A DNA stretch of 64,000 bases from Megaustenia siamemsis (GCA_032433765.1 JAVIAB010000092.1:33804534-33868533); one strand, 5' to 3'. Positions 11,843 to 23,528 are shown, counted from the stretch's first letter. Numbers and translations are program-made. The notes: generated by a model from the letters alone, not told the origin.

Positions 11843-13016
11843 CTACTTCTTCTTTTTCTTCTTTCCTTCCTCATTTGCTTTTCAGCTTCGAGGGGAGATA
11901 TAATTTGCGGTCTTTTGCTCTTCTGTTCGCCTCTGCTGCTGTTATGTTTCCTAGTGCTTCTAATATTCCATCGACTCATCTTTTTCGTGGTCGACCCTTG
12001 GGTCTGGTGTTCTCACAACGTTTGTTGAAGGCTCATTGTGTTGTGTTTTGTTCTTTCTGCCTTGTCACGTGGCCAAACCATTTTATCTGTTGTTTCCTTA
12101 TATATTTTATGGCGGGGGCTATTCCTAGCATTTTTCTCAGTTCTTCATTTCTGATCTTATCTCTCAGACTGTTTCCTGTCATTCGTCTAACACATTTAAT
12201 CTCTGTAGAGGTTATTTTTCTTATTATTCTTGCATCCATTTTCCATGTCTGGCATTGGTAGCACAACGTTGAGATGAAGATTGTATTGTATAGTGCTCGT
12301 TTTGCCTCCAGAGTGATTTCCTTGTTGGACAATAGTGGTGATAACTGTTCGATGATTTGACAATCTTTGTTGCATGGTGATTCTATCTCTGCTGTTTGGG
12401 AATTATCGTTTGTCATTAGACTTCCTAGGTATTTGAATTCCTCTGCTTGTTTTAGTTGTCTGCCTTCTATTGTTATGTTGATGTTCTGTTTATTTATGGC
12501 GACATTCATGACTTCTGTTTTGTTGATGTTCATTTTCAAGTTGTATTTTGTGTCCATGCTGTTGAGTCTGTTTAAGTGTTCTTGTAGGTCTTCTATTGTT
12601 TCATGTATTAGTGCCTGGTCGTCTGCAAATAAAAGCTCGTTGATCTCCTCTGTCTCTGATGGGTTGCCTAGCTTGCATATATGGTCCATGTATGTAATAA
12701 ACAGTAAAGGGGGGGGGGAATAGTACGCATCCCTGTCTTACACCTGATCTAACTTCGAAGTCGTCTGTGTATCCTGCTGCTGTTCTGACCAAGCAGCTGC
12801 TGTCGACGTAGAGACTATTAATAAGGTGGGTTAGATGTTGGCTTACTCCGTATGTTGTTAGTATCTCCCACAGTTGTTCTTTGTTTACTCTGTCGAATGA
12901 TTTTTCCTGGTCAATGAAGACTATCTATAAGTTTTGATTGTGTTCTGTCGTTTTTTCTGCAATCTGTTTTAATGTGAATAGTGCGTCATTGACTACACGG
13001 TGTACAAATCAGATAT
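11843..13016 (-). pseudogene. LINE family B reverse transcriptase (copy 3), pseudogene
   Basis: This copy holds RT palm motifs: FIDQEKSFDRVN (motif A, about 12896-12924), SGVRQGC, then ELLFADDQALIHETIEDL with an intact FADD box coded at 12618-12629. The connector follows (KINKTEVMNVA, EEFKYLGSLMTND) and then the C-terminal tail (GNSLRDKIRNEELRK, KWFGHVTRQKEQN). A ten-base homopolymer at 12709-12718 (C on the coding strand) replaces a shorter sequence in the sister copy at 47.6 kb and shifts the frame right after RQGC. There is also an in-frame stop just before motif A. The 5' part (endonuclease and RT fingers) is missing. The 3' end is CAAATGAGGAAGGAAAGAAG with a GAA-rich tail. Non-functional, but catalytic residues remain. 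Confidence 0.9.
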
Positions 13017-13019
13017 TAT

Positions 13020-13342
13020 GTTTACACCCTCCCCCATTCCGTCTAACCACAGACCTAAGAGAATAAAAATAAAACTATCACTGCCCATGAATAGAAGGTG
13101 CCTGTAATGAAATAAAGGGTGTGTCCATAACATATGTCCTATTCTAGGGATTGTAGTGTAAGTGTTCACCTAACCAGGCCATTTAATTTGGGGGTGGTGG
13201 GTGTTATTCTTAGATTCAATGCAAAGATATGCATACAAATGTATACAATTGTGAAGCTGCAGGTGAAACTAATTGTGAGGAGAAATGACAAAATAGATTT
13301 AGGAAAACATAGGGATAAAAACGCTACGGTTAAAGCTTCAAG
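13020..13342. other. Non-coding DNA, nothing recognised
   Basis: No gene or family match. It leads into the GGGGACAACAC array. Confidence 0.45.
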
Positions 13343-13440
13343 GGGACAACACAAGGGGACAACACAAAGGGGACAACACAAGGGGACAATACAAGGGGAC
13401 AACACAAAGGGGACAACACAAGGGGACAACACAAAGCAGA
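13343..13440. repeat. 13-14-bp minisatellite AAGGGGACAACAC
   Basis: About seven units of (A)AAGGGGACAACAC. On the minus strand the array follows the core repeat at 13441-13478 directly (GTTGTTCTGC, then TTTGTGTTGTCCCC repeated). It therefore appears to grow from that repeat's GT-rich end. Confidence 0.92.
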
Positions 13441-13478
13441 ACAACGTTTCGACTAAATAGATCTTCAGCAGGAACGAA
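13441..13478 (-). repeat. Dispersed core repeat (CTGAAGA...CGAAAC), copy 2
   Basis: The minus strand reads TTCCTGCTGAAGATCTATTT, then AGTCGAAACGTTGTTCTGC. CTGAAGA fits the hammerhead box CUGANGA and is followed 10 nt later by CGAAAC. An AC/GT microsatellite (13485-13503) sits on its 5' side, as with the other copies. Confidence 0.65.
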
Positions 13479-13484
13479 CATTCA

Positions 13485-13503
13485 ACACACACACACACAC
13501 ACA
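13485..13503. repeat. (AC)n microsatellite
   Basis: About nine AC units, 5' of the core repeat on its own strand. Confidence 0.9.
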
Positions 13504-13715
13504 TATGTATTTAGAATAAGATATAGCAAAATAAAATGTGTATGTATGTACACTGACCTGTTTTCTGAAACTCCTGTCACTACGTGTTGTGTGCACATTT
13601 TCACTTGTGTGCACGCACACATAACCCGTGCGCACTAAGATCCTTACACATAATATTATACATGGAAGTCTCTATTTTCAATTTTCATTTTATTTCTTCT
13701 TCTCTTTTGACATTT

Positions 13716-13731
13716 ATATATATATATATAA
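13716..13731. repeat. Short (TA)n tract
   Basis: About eight TA units upstream of the third core repeat. Confidence 0.85.
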
Positions 13732-13775
13732 TTTTTAAAATTTTAAATACATATTTGTGTGTGAGTTGTATGTTT

Positions 13776-13850
13776 GCTCCAGCTGAAGGCCTATAGAGTC
13801 GAAACATCGTTCTAGTTTGTGTTGCCTCTTGTTACATGAAGCTTTAACCA
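13776..13850 (+). repeat. Dispersed core repeat (CTGAAGG...CGAAAC), copy 3
   Basis: Reads GCTCCAGCTGAAGGCCTATA, then GAGTCGAAACATCGTTCTAG and TTTGTGTTGCCTCTTG. It matches the copy at 1860 closely, including the preceding TA/TG-rich tract, and shares GTGTTG downstream with the copy at 13.4 kb. Confidence 0.65.
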
Positions 13851-14790
13851 CACCATTTTTTTATCATTTTTTTTCTACATCTATTTGTTCATTTCTCCTC
13901 CTAGTTGTAATCTTCTCTGCCATTATTCTCCCCCTCTCATCCCACATACATATTAAACTCAAAGAGCCTGATACACATTTATTTTCAGCTGAATCTACTA
14001 ATGATAGTCATGCTATGTTTGTACAAGCCCACACGTTACCACCATGCTACTAACACTAGCCTGTAATAGTCAAGCAGATAACAACTGATTAACCACAGCT
14101 CAAATTATTCACATCTTAAAATATGTACAAAGTTTATATTTTTGAGAAACAGAATACACGTTATATAAAACATGCTAATATTATCCTTTTCTGAAAGTAA
14201 TCAACAAACGTAGGTGCGACGTTATTTGATTACTTTAGATAATAAATGCGATATTAAATCAGATATATACTTTGCGAAAGATAAACGATGAAATTAATAT
14301 AAATAGAGCAACGCGGTGTGCAAGTGAGAGTTTTTGGTTCACATTTCCACTTGGATGTGTCTGCAGAACATTCTATCGTCCCGCAAAAGACAGGAAATTC
14401 TGCGCAAGGTCAGAGTAGCAACAGCGGGCTAATGCTCAGCTCAGCAACAGGGTAGAAAACTGTCAGCGAATAATATCTGATGGCTTGCGATAGGATCGGT
14501 GAACCAGAACTATCAAGTTCCTACTCCACCTCTTCGCGGTGCTCCTATAAACAGACTAACTAGAGGTGGGACCGAGAGGTCGGGAGGGAAGACAGTCCGG
14601 TACTCACAAATGTATGTCGAGCTGAAGTCGTCCTTACAAGGGAGAATGACGCAGAGGTCTATTCATTATGTCATTGGACGGACGCAAGCAATCTAGCAAT
14701 GTTCAGGAAAAACATGAATAGAACAGAGGACGGACCTTCCTTTTGACTACTTCTCTTTGTCCACAACGCCACCGACATCGCCGTCTTAGT
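13851..14790. other. Non-coding DNA, nothing recognised
   Basis: A slightly more GC-rich patch at about 14480-14700 holds a 65-codon open frame without recognisable features; not called as a gene. Confidence 0.45.
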
Positions 14791-14791
14791 T

Positions 14792-14850
<59 letters not shown>
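14792..14850. repeat. (CAAT)n microsatellite
   Basis: About 14 CAAT units. It is followed by AAAGCCCTTTAGATCACTTT and then the inverted-repeat region at 14911-15112. Confidence 0.95.
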
Positions 14851-14852
<2 letters not shown>

Positions 14853-14910
14853 GCCCTTTAGATCACTTTCTGGATCATAGGGCACGGACAAGGTATCTTA
14901 ATCCACAGCC

Positions 14911-15112
14911 AATTATAGATTTACTTAGGCCCGCTGACTGAGAGGGAATTCCCGGAAAACTTCCAACTAGCGTAATGTTTTTAGCTTTGCGAGCAGGAGC
15001 GGTTGTGGTTGCAGTGACGCCAGTTGTTTATAGCTATTATTGCTGAAAATATCACGCTGGTTACAACGTTTCTAGTTTTATTTTCTGCCCGCGGGCCTTA
15101 GTAAATCTATAG
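14911..15112. repeat. Inverted repeat pair about 155 bp apart
   Basis: CTATAGATTTACTAAGGCCCGC (two mismatch or indel differences) is read on the plus strand at about 14913-14934 and on the minus strand at 15091-15112. Together with the adjacent CAAT tract this may be a small foldback or a decayed MITE. No coding capacity seen. Confidence 0.6.
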
Positions 15113-15641
15113 TTTGCTGAGCTCCACCCATCCCTATTTTGGGACATTTTCTCAACCTCTCTCCAGTCTAGGCCATCGTTCTTAATGCCTCATTCACACC
15201 TGTTAGGAGATGATCCATTTTCATATTATTGCCCGTTAACGAGGAAGTGGCTGAGGTGAAGGGTAATGTGATGGCATTATCACAATGTGTGCATGTCAAC
15301 ATGTACAGAAATGGGTTTGCTGAAGGTGAGAGGGAAGACGGGTGATTTTATTCATTAGCTCTAAAACCATGCGACTTCCATCAACAATTATTGATAATCA
15401 ATAGTCAATATTTAAGAAAGGAAAGCAAAAGAAGGATAGTGTCTTTTATTTCTATTGATGGAATCAGTTTCACTGCAGTCGGGACATCCACATATCCGCT
15501 CCACCGCCCGTCCCAGCATTTCACGAAGCGTATGCAGACTGATTGTTCCTGTAAGGTGTTGATTATAAATACATCCACTTTTCCCACAAAGCACACCGGA
15601 TCGACCAGATCCATTTTCCACCATTAAGATCCTCAATCTCT

Positions 15642-15698
<57 letters not shown>
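15642..15698. repeat. (TA)n microsatellite at the LINE A 3' end
   Basis: About 28 TA units directly abutting the 3' end of LINE A copy 2. A second short TA tract (16564-16579) abuts its 5' side. The element may have inserted into a TA tract, or the tail may have expanded. Confidence 0.95.
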
Positions 15699-15701
<3 letters not shown>

Positions 15702-16562
15702 ATTGACCTTTCGAGCTGTAACCGGCCCATAGGGCGTAGACCAAGATACACCTTCTCCTATATGAATTTTTGTTCTAGCAGTTTTCTTTTAAAGATATTT
15801 TATTAAATCTCGCCATCTGTCTCTGTTCTGTGCAAGCAGTTCTATCTCATTGAGGGAGCCGATTCCTGCTGCTCTTGCCTCTCTCATCAATGTTCTTCTC
15901 AGTGTCTCCCTGGGTCTTCCTCTTTTTCTTTTACCTGTTGTTTCCCATATGAGGGCTTGCTTTGCTATTCGATTATTATCTCTTCTCATCACATGTCCAA
16001 CGTATGACCATCGTCTTTTCTTTATTACTGAAGATATTAGTGGTTGATTGGCGATTTCTCTAATTTCCTCGTTTGTTTTGAATTCGTTCCATTCTATACC
16101 AAGTATTTTCCTTAGACATTTATTTTCGAATGCGTTCAACTTTGTTTCTATATCTCTTGTTGTTTTCCAGCTTTCACACGCATACGTAAGGGTTGATAGT
16201 ACATTTGATTTGAATAGCCTAAGTTTTGTGTTTGTGCTAATGAGTTTTGATTTCCACAACTTTTCAAGGCTTCTGAAAGACATTGCTGCTTTAGCCAGTC
16301 TGATTCTAATTTCTTTGCTCGTATCCCCTTCTCGATCAATGTGACTTCCAAGATAGATACAGTGATCGATCTCTTCTACTGGTTTGTTTTCCATGTATAT
16401 TTTGTCACTTGTTGGAATTAAACTTTTCATGACTTTAGTCTTTTCATGATTGACCTCAAGCCCAATTTTGCTGGCTATTGATGATAGTTCATTTGTGTTT
16501 TCCTGCATCGTTTTTATCTGACTGCTGATGAGAACTATGTCATCAGCAAAGTCGAGGTCCTC
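15699..16562 (-). pseudogene. LINE family A reverse transcriptase C-terminal half (copy 2)
   Basis: The minus strand gives an uninterrupted frame. It starts DLDFADDIVLISSQIKT (FADD catalytic box coded at 16539-16550), then KIGLEVNHEKTKVM, VEEIDHCIYLGSHID and AKAAMSFRSLEKLWKSK. It continues LTYACESWKT, KCLRKILGIEWNEF, KRRWSYVGHVMRRDNNRIA and GKRKRGRPRETLRRT, and ends NRDRWRDLIKYL. An internal ATG lies just after the FADD box but is not a native start. The element is 5'-truncated: RT motif A and the endonuclease are absent. The frame is intact, so it is younger than most LINE copies here. The 3' end GGTCAATAGATATATAT matches copy 1. Confidence 0.92.
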
Positions 16563-16739
16563 CTATATATATATATATCATTGGTCAACCCGTTCTCCAC
16601 CTCTTCTCTTAAGGAATGAAGAACAGACTTCCCCGATGTCCTCTTTATCGAGAATGAGACAACACTGGGTGCTAGAGCGAGCGAGCTTATCACTATCACT
16701 ACTATCATAGTAGATTCACCTTAATAATCAAATATACTA

Positions 16740-17150
16740 ATATTACAGTATTCATCTCCATTATCCTGTAATCATCACTTCATCATCATAACCACCTCTT
16801 TCATCGTTAACGTTGGTATTATCATAAACATTTTCATATTCATTATCATCAGCACAATTTTGCTACATCCAATGGCCATTGTAACAAGGATCGTTATACT
16901 ATATCAAACCTATTGTCTCATTGCACATGTATTGTTACGCTCTGAGTAACAGCCATTGTTACACTCTTTATTCTCATTGTAGCAAATATTGTAACTAATG
17001 TAGTTACACTCAATGTGATAATTATTGTCACACTCTTTATTATCCTCATTGTACGAGTAATTATTGCAGCTATTATTGCCAACATAACGGGCACAGTCAT
17101 TGTTACACTAACCATAATATCCATTGTAACGCTCATTGTCATAATTCATG
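16740..17150. repeat. Degenerate ATTGTTACACTC / CATTATCATCA-rich region
   Basis: Loose repeats of ATTGTTACACTC-like and ATTGTAAC words on a Y-rich background. The minus-strand frame (repeated SVT/MTM words) is a by-product. Spacing is irregular, so it may be an ancient minisatellite. Confidence 0.5.
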
Positions 17151-18825
17151 TCTTATTGGTCCAGTACCACAATTATTGATATCACATCCATGAAGTCAGG
17201 ACACAACACCACCTAGCAGTCTGTGTGGACTCTTCACTTTTGATTACAATAATAAATTAGCTTGTTAGTGTTATCTGTCATAATTCTCTTCAAAAATGTT
17301 GCATTAATCTTCAGCATTGACTTTTTTTTATCCATGTTTTTCAGACGCTCAAATCAATAGTTCTGAATATAGCAATAACACTCAAACAAGTATCCCAAAA
17401 GGTTGGACAGACTGAATGCAGAGACTAGAAACTTCAAAACAAAGAATTCCAGTTTTTATATTATCAGAATCCATACAGTAAATGATTGCTAAAAATGCCA
17501 TTATTTATCGAACTATTTTCTTTGCACATTTAAGGCTCGGAATGCCTCTTATGTAAACCTTCTTTACATGTACTAAAGCTCTCCCCTTTGTCAGAATCAC
17601 TTATACACAATTCATGCCCCAAGAATGATGTGGTTACTAATGACGCTTTTGTAGATTTTCCTGAACTGATTGTTGCTATGGTTCCTGTGTTCTTCTATTC
17701 TTCACTGAGATCTCATTATTGTTGCATTACTTATGCTGACACTCTTGTGCTGTTTTCAAGCTTATGAAATATAATTTATCTCTGAAACATTTTTTTAGGT
17801 TTCTATTTTCCGCACAACATGTCATCTGCCGTTTTTATAGATTAATTATATAAATAATGTCAATGGCGGTTAATAATCAGCGTAAAAATTGCGCTGATTT
17901 TATGGCGCCACAACAGTAAAGAGTTAATGACTCGGGAAACAAATGTATTTTTATTTGCTAATGGGTGATTAAAGCGGTCTTGTTTGTACTTCGCTATGCC
18001 ATTTGTGAGAGAGCTGCCATTAGAAGAGTAGTCTAGACACAGCAAAATCAGGAAGAATTCACGAAACAAGGAAAATAAAAGTCAAGTAGGAAGTTTGCTT
18101 GATTTGAGATATTAATATGGCAAAAAATAAGAGCGATAGTAACAGAGTTGTCTAACTTAAAATCTATGTTGTTAATTTTATAAATTGCAAAACCAACTGA
18201 AGAGATGACGTTGCGATTAACTTGTATGCAAATTTGATTATTTTTGGGTTGTACTGTAACTGTGTGAAGATAAAGTATATAGTATGAAATATTTGTTCGT
18301 ATTTAGTGTAGCTCTAGTAATCTGAGTTATCGCAGAACTAAAACTTTGATCAAAATAATGCTTGGCGCTCTAGCCTGATTAATAAAGAGAACTCAAATAC
18401 GGGCTTAAGAATAAAACCACCTTAGGTAGCGCCGTTGGCCTACACTATTAACTAAATAACTAACTAAGCAACCAACAAATAACCAACGAGAAAACTAACC
18501 CCTGTCAACAGCTATGTTAGTTTTTGTTATCTTACCTATTACTTGTTAATAATATATAATGCTTACGAGAATACATTTCTCCGAAGAATTAACTGTTTCA
18601 GTACGGAAGATTTTTTATATCAATTTTACGTTAGAGTTTTCAGAGACAACATTTTTTTATGTTTTTAAATATCAATCTACATGCTTCTATGTATCTAACA
18701 CTTAACATAATATATATGGATTTTTAGAAAATTAAGCAAGGAATTAGATTTCACCAATACCAAGATTATGCAAGATATATAAAAAGAATATGATTTGATA
18801 ACAGTTTACTCTAATCAAATTGAGA
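17151..18825. other. AT-rich non-coding DNA, nothing recognised
   Basis: No gene signature. A small hairpin AATCAGCG...CGCTGATT lies at about 17876-17900. Confidence 0.5.
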
Positions 18826-18978
18826 ATGACGCACTGTGCGTAAAAACGTACATGGCAGAAATTGGCATGGCGCACTGTGCGGCGAAACGTACATGGCAGA
18901 AATCGGCATGACGCACTGTGCGGCGAAACGTACATGGCAGAAATCGGCATGGCGCACTGTGCGTAGAAACGTACGCAA
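18826..18978. repeat. 41-bp minisatellite, about 3.5 units
   Basis: Units contain GGCGCACTGTGCGGCGAAAC and GTACATGGCAGAAATC. Each holds the palindrome GCGCACTGTGCG. It is GC-rich against an AT-rich background. Confidence 0.92.
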
Positions 18979-19034
18979 AGAGCAAAAACCAAATGTTTTG
19001 TGCTTATATTAACATCGAGCTTAAAATTCAAATC

Positions 19035-19715
19035 GTATAGTTAATCTCTCTAAATGGTTTACTGATGTCCAATAAAGTCAAACCACGATATTGTGATGCA
19101 AGAGATAGCTGTCACAGACACACACTCTTTTTTCAATGAAAACACATTTTTTAGCAAATGAAAACAGGAAACACTCAGCAGAAGATTAGGTTGCTTCGAC
19201 CTTCAAGTCTGGATTACAGTTTATTTATTTATTTTGCAGAAATCGAAATGTTCACCAGTTTCTTTTGGGTGTGTGCTATTTATTTTAGGATACATTAATT
19301 TCCAGTGTTTCTAGTCATTTTCTGTTTCTACACACAACTTAACAAACAGGTAACATTATGAACACATATTTTTTTTTTAAAACAACAATCAATTGTACAG
19401 TCGCAAATATACATACACCTTTCAGTATATTATACAAGATTTGCTTTTTCTAATTTTAGATGCGATTTCAGCGAGTTTTTATTCTGTTGTCAAGATAAAA
19501 TCATTAAAAGATATGTAATGTATCTAACTTGTGTAATTTCAAATGGGTCAAAATTAACTTTTTTTTAAACAATAACATGTGCTAAGTGTATATTTTAATT
19601 TCTGGTCAAAAGTGCAACGATATTTCTGGTAGTCAAAAGTCACAAAAAGAAAAAAGAAAATGCCATTTTTGTGGATCGGCCCATCACAGCCAAGAAACCA
19701 GAAACATCTTAAAGA
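19035..19715. other. AT-rich non-coding DNA, nothing recognised
   Basis: No recognised feature. Confidence 0.5.
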
Positions 19716-19717
19716 AA

Positions 19718-20170
19718 GTGGTTGGCGGTTCATGGCTGATTGTTTGCATGAATATAGCTGATTGGCTGATTGCTTGCATGTGGGTCAATTAACATAGCTA
19801 ATTGACTGGTTATTTGTAGGAAGGCAATAGAAGCAGATTGGTTAGTTGCTTGCTTGCATGTCGGTCAATGAACATAGCTGATTGGTTAGTTGCTTGCATA
19901 CAGACCATTGAAAAAAGCTGATTGGTTGGTTATTTGCATGTGAGCCTATGAACATAGTTGATTGATTTTGGCGTGATCGACAATGAACAAAGCTGATTGA
20001 CTGGTTGGTTACATGCGAGCCTATGAACATAGTTGATTGATTTTTGCATGATCGACAATGAAAAAAGCTGATTGGTTGGTTGCTTGCATGCGAGCCTATG
20101 AACATAGTTGATTGATTTTTGCATGATCGACAATGAACAAAGCTGATTGACTGGTTGGTTACATGTGAGT
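19718..20170. repeat. Complex tandem repeat (GCTGATTGGTTGGTT / CATGATCGACAATGAA)
   Basis: GAACATAGTTGATTGATTTT, then GCATGATCGACAATGAA, AAGCTGATTG and GCGAGCCTAT recur with a period near 75 bp in the right part. Shorter GCTGATTGG...GCATG units lie on the left. It looks like a composite of two sub-units. Confidence 0.85.
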
Positions 20171-20182
20171 AATGAACCAGAA

Positions 20183-20600
20183 CTTCTTTCATTCCTCATT
20201 TGCCTTTTAACGTCGAGGGAGGATATAATTAGCTGTCATTTGCTATTCTGCTGGTCTCTCCAGCTGTTATGTTTCCCAGTGTTTCTTATATTCAATCAGT
20301 CCATGTTTTTCTTGATCGGCCTCAGGGTCTGGTTTTCTTGGAACGTTTAATGAAAGGTCATTGTGTTTTGTTTTGATCTTTCTGCCTTATCACGTGTCCA
20401 AGCCCTCTTGTCTGTTGTTTCTGTATGTGTTCTATGGCAGGAATTATTCATAGTTCCTTTCCCAGGTTCTTCATTTCTGATCTTATCTCTCAGGCTGTTT
20501 CCTGTCAATCGTCTAAAACATTTTGTCTCGGTTGTGGTTATTTCTCTCTTTGTTCTTGCAGCTAGTATCCAGGTCTGGCATTGGTAGCGCAACCAGAACT
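20183..20600 (-). mobile_element. LINE family B, 3' fragment (copy 4)
   Basis: The minus strand encodes RYQCQTWILAARTKREITTT, then TKCFRRLTGNSLRDKIRNEE and, after frameshifts, GHVIRQKDQN-like sequence. It begins at the same place as copies 1 and 5 (just before CYQCQTW) and ends AAAGGCAAATGAGGAATGAA. Confidence 0.88.
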
Positions 20601-21480
20601 GTTGAAAGTAATTCCCCCCCCCTCCCACTTTTTTCACCGGCATGTTTGGAAACAGAATAATGTATCGTCTAAGTGAGCAACGGCGAAAGAGGGAAGGAAA
20701 CCTAGTAACAGAAAATAATATAGTAAATCGGATGCGCAGGCCCGAAAGGTACAGACGTCGTAGCTTGCTAAAAAAAGACAACTATAGTAGATCTATTTAA
20801 CATACTCTGTCCTTTCTTACAAAGCCGAACATTGAGGGAAGAAAGTAATTTAACTGATAGTTACAGTTTTGGTTGTAATATAGCCCTCATTAAAATCAAG
20901 ATGTTTGTAAAATTCATCCTGGATATGAATGTTCAATGGATACTTTCTTTCCTTCCTTTTTCTGGCGTTCACGTTATGTCTAATGAAGGAAAGAAAAGTG
21001 CTATTTATCAAGCGCCCTTGAAAGGTAGATGAGGATGTGTTGTGGTTTGCAGCCAAGATGTGACATTTACGATTTAAAGCGCAACACATCAAACTAAAAA
21101 CGGACCTTTTGAATATTGGTTTGTCTTCTCTTTACGATCAGTATTCGCTTGACCAGACTGATAAGTATGTGCAAACAGTCAGTTGTGGGTCGCTAGCCCG
21201 TTTCAGCTCTGTTGCTGGTAACATTTTGAGTCCCTGTTGTTACAAGAGTTTTTTTTTTTAAATATACAGAAATCTCGAACCCACATAGTGTTCAGAAGTT
21301 CAGCTTAATAAAAGAGCTGGTAAGTTATCAACCTTGAGGCTAACCTCGACTGCAATGAGGTCGGTTCTTTAAATCAGAAATTAAAAACTTCGAAGAGAAC
21401 GAATTAGGCTTACAATTTGATTATACAGAAGGTGTAATAAAGACGTAATAATTAACATCGAATGACAGATAAAGGGAATC
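20601..21480. other. Non-coding DNA, nothing recognised
   Basis: Short oligo-C and oligo-T runs only. Confidence 0.5.
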
Positions 21481-21484
21481 AAGT

Positions 21485-21860
21485 CTAACATCTGGGAACG
21501 AACCAAACTACCATCCATCATGGCAACACATAACAGTCAAAGATTAAGGTAGCTGGGTCGTTGGAAAATAATAAACAATGAAAGTATTAAAAAAAAAAAT
21601 TTACTATATTGAGAACTTAATGACGGAATGAGACCAAAGGGCAGACCAGTGCTCAGAATTAAGAATGTCTGCATGACTTCTTTGAGAGAATTCTCTATCA
21701 GCAAAGAAAATTGGAAAATGTGGTATCAATTCGTAGCACAGGGAGGAAACATAAATAAAAAGAGCACAGTAACATTAGAGGAAGATGATGTAAAAATCAG
21801 AAGACAAAATGCACAGGGGAAAGGAGATGAGACCAGACACCATAAATAATTCAAATTCTG
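21485..21860 (+). mobile_element. CR1-like LINE C-terminal fragment, degenerate
   Basis: Reading across frames gives TKLPSIMATHNSQRLR, then a stop, LGRWKIINNESI and finally GMRPKGRPVLRIKNVCMTSL with REFSISKENWKMWYQ. This is the layout of the end of CR1-type LINE ORF2: QRLRWLGHVxRM, GxRPxGRPxLRxKDVCK, and a W in the next helix. There is one stop and at least one frameshift. The 5' portion is absent. Confidence 0.7.
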
Positions 21861-22171
21861 CGTTCGGATCTCTTTCCAGTGACATATTCAGTCAAGAAGG
21901 AAGCTGCTTAGTGCAACACCATCCAGCATAAAATACTTCTGTCAAATCTTGATTGCTTACTACCAACCTTCTATCAAAATGTAAAAGGATATATTTATTT
22001 ATTTCAGATTGTAAACACATAATGTGAACAGCTTGGAAAATTTGTATCTGGAATGAATGTTGTCATTTCTTAAATTTTAATTTTTGCTCTGTCCTTCATG
22101 TTCTATCTAACTCCAGCATTGATTGTTCTTATTCTTTTCACCTGCTTGTTAATGAACTGAATTGTATTATG

Positions 22172-22290
22172 TTTTGCACCTTACGGCTCACCCAATACCC
22201 CAAAAATCATGTGCCGAGGGCACTATATAACACCATATTCCCTATATGCCACTTGGCGTGACGGGGGTACTTTACTTTTTTTACTTTTAC
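22172..22290 (+). mobile_element. SINE family S1, 3' part only (copy 3)
   Basis: Contains CACCCAATACCCCAAAAATC, ATGTGCCGAGGGCAC, AACACCATATTCCCTATATG, CCACTTGGCGTGACGGGGG and TACTTTACTTTTTTTAC, all from the S1 body and tail. It lacks the tRNA-like head and has an internal deletion before AACACCATATT. Confidence 0.88.
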
Positions 22291-23239
22291 CTTATGGTTC
22301 AGGGCATTAGTCGTTGGCTGCGATTATTGTTTATCATTATAAAACAATCTGACCAGACAAAGAAATATTTCTTACCTGGATGTATCAGTTTCTGTTCTCT
22401 TTAGTGAACTACTAGCCGCACCTAAAATGCCATCCTATGTGGATCACTCTACTTTTCCCGCCACCGACACAAAATGTATCCACAGTCATCAGTTACCTAC
22501 ATTTTTTTCTCCCACATAGACCGTTTACCACGAGCTGAACTCAGAGCACTATGTTCATAAAAGTAGATCCTTAGCCATAAGCCACGTCGAGCATCTAATT
22601 AATAATAAACAAAATAAACACGCTGCGAGTAAACATGACATGCGTGACATTAGAGCTAATGCAGAGAGCTTGTGTAACACGACAAACAAAAATGGAAATA
22701 TTCATTTGGGAACAATTTGCTAACGCAGCACAGTTGACGAGGAAGCCCTCACAAGGATTACCTAAAAATCAACAGATTACACAGTAATAATAAATAAGAT
22801 TAAATGGAACGAACCGCTTTAGCCAACAAGGGTGTAAAAAGATGGTCAGCTGGTTGTTACATGTATCGTCTACAACAGGAGTAGAATCATTTTGTAAACA
22901 TTTTTCTTACAATTTATAATTATTTTATAATAGCTGATATGATTATTTATTGTTATATTACTATTTATGAAGACACACTGACTGAACAGCCCCAGTGCGT
23001 TCATTACTGATAAGAAGGACACGAGTTCAAATTCCAAACGTAGCGAATATTTTGAGACCCTATATGTGTTAGGGGTCTATCCAGCCTCGGAAAATGTGTA
23101 CCAAAGATTTATTTTGGGTATAGGATTGGGGTAACACCAAGCAAGTCATCCGTACTGTTGTTATTTGCATTGAAAGAAAACATGGACCAAATTATACATA
23201 CGTTTTATAACGTCCTTACATTTCTTGTTTCTTGACACG
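22291..23239. other. AT-rich non-coding DNA, nothing recognised
   Basis: No recognised feature. Confidence 0.5.
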
Positions 23240-23528
23240 AACATTGACGTGATAAAAAAAGTAAAGTAAGGTGCCCCCGTCACGCCAAGTGGCGTATAGG
23301 GAATATGGTGTTAGTGACCATAAATTTTACAGACCTTCGGCACATGATTTTTGGAGTAATGTGGTCGGTATTACGCCCGTGCCGCTTCACTTTCCCAGAA
23401 AAAAATCCGGTACCCATTAAATGCTGGGTGAACCCGGAAGTCGTTGGTTGCGATAGAACCCTACCTCTTGTCCTTTGTAGTGCAGTTCACTAACCACTGA
23501 GCTATCGCAGCTCCAACATTGACGTGAT
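23240..23528 (-). mobile_element. SINE family S1, full length with 14-bp target-site duplication (copy 4)
   Basis: AACATTGACGTGAT flanks the element at 23240-23253 and 23515-23528, so the body is 23254-23514 (261 bp). On the minus strand it starts GGAGCTGCGATAGCTCAGTG (A box), carries GGTTCTATCGCAACC near the B box, then the S1 body, and ends CTTTACTTTTTTTATC. The exact duplication shows target-primed insertion and a fairly recent age. Confidence 0.96.

Noticed and set aside
14499..14696. 65-codon frame in a GC-richer patch.
   Set aside because: No domain, no splice evidence, length within chance expectation.
17876..17900. Hairpin AATCAGCG...CGCTGATT as a terminator or regulatory site.
   Set aside because: An isolated 8-bp inverted repeat in AT-rich eukaryotic DNA is not informative.
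19586..19792. 68-codon frame containing KCHFCGSAHHSQETRN, which hints at a zinc-knuckle.
   Set aside because: CHFCGSAHH resembles a retroviral-type CCHC knuckle only in part (no final Cys at the right spacing). The frame runs straight into the tandem repeat at 19.7 kb. Too weak to call.
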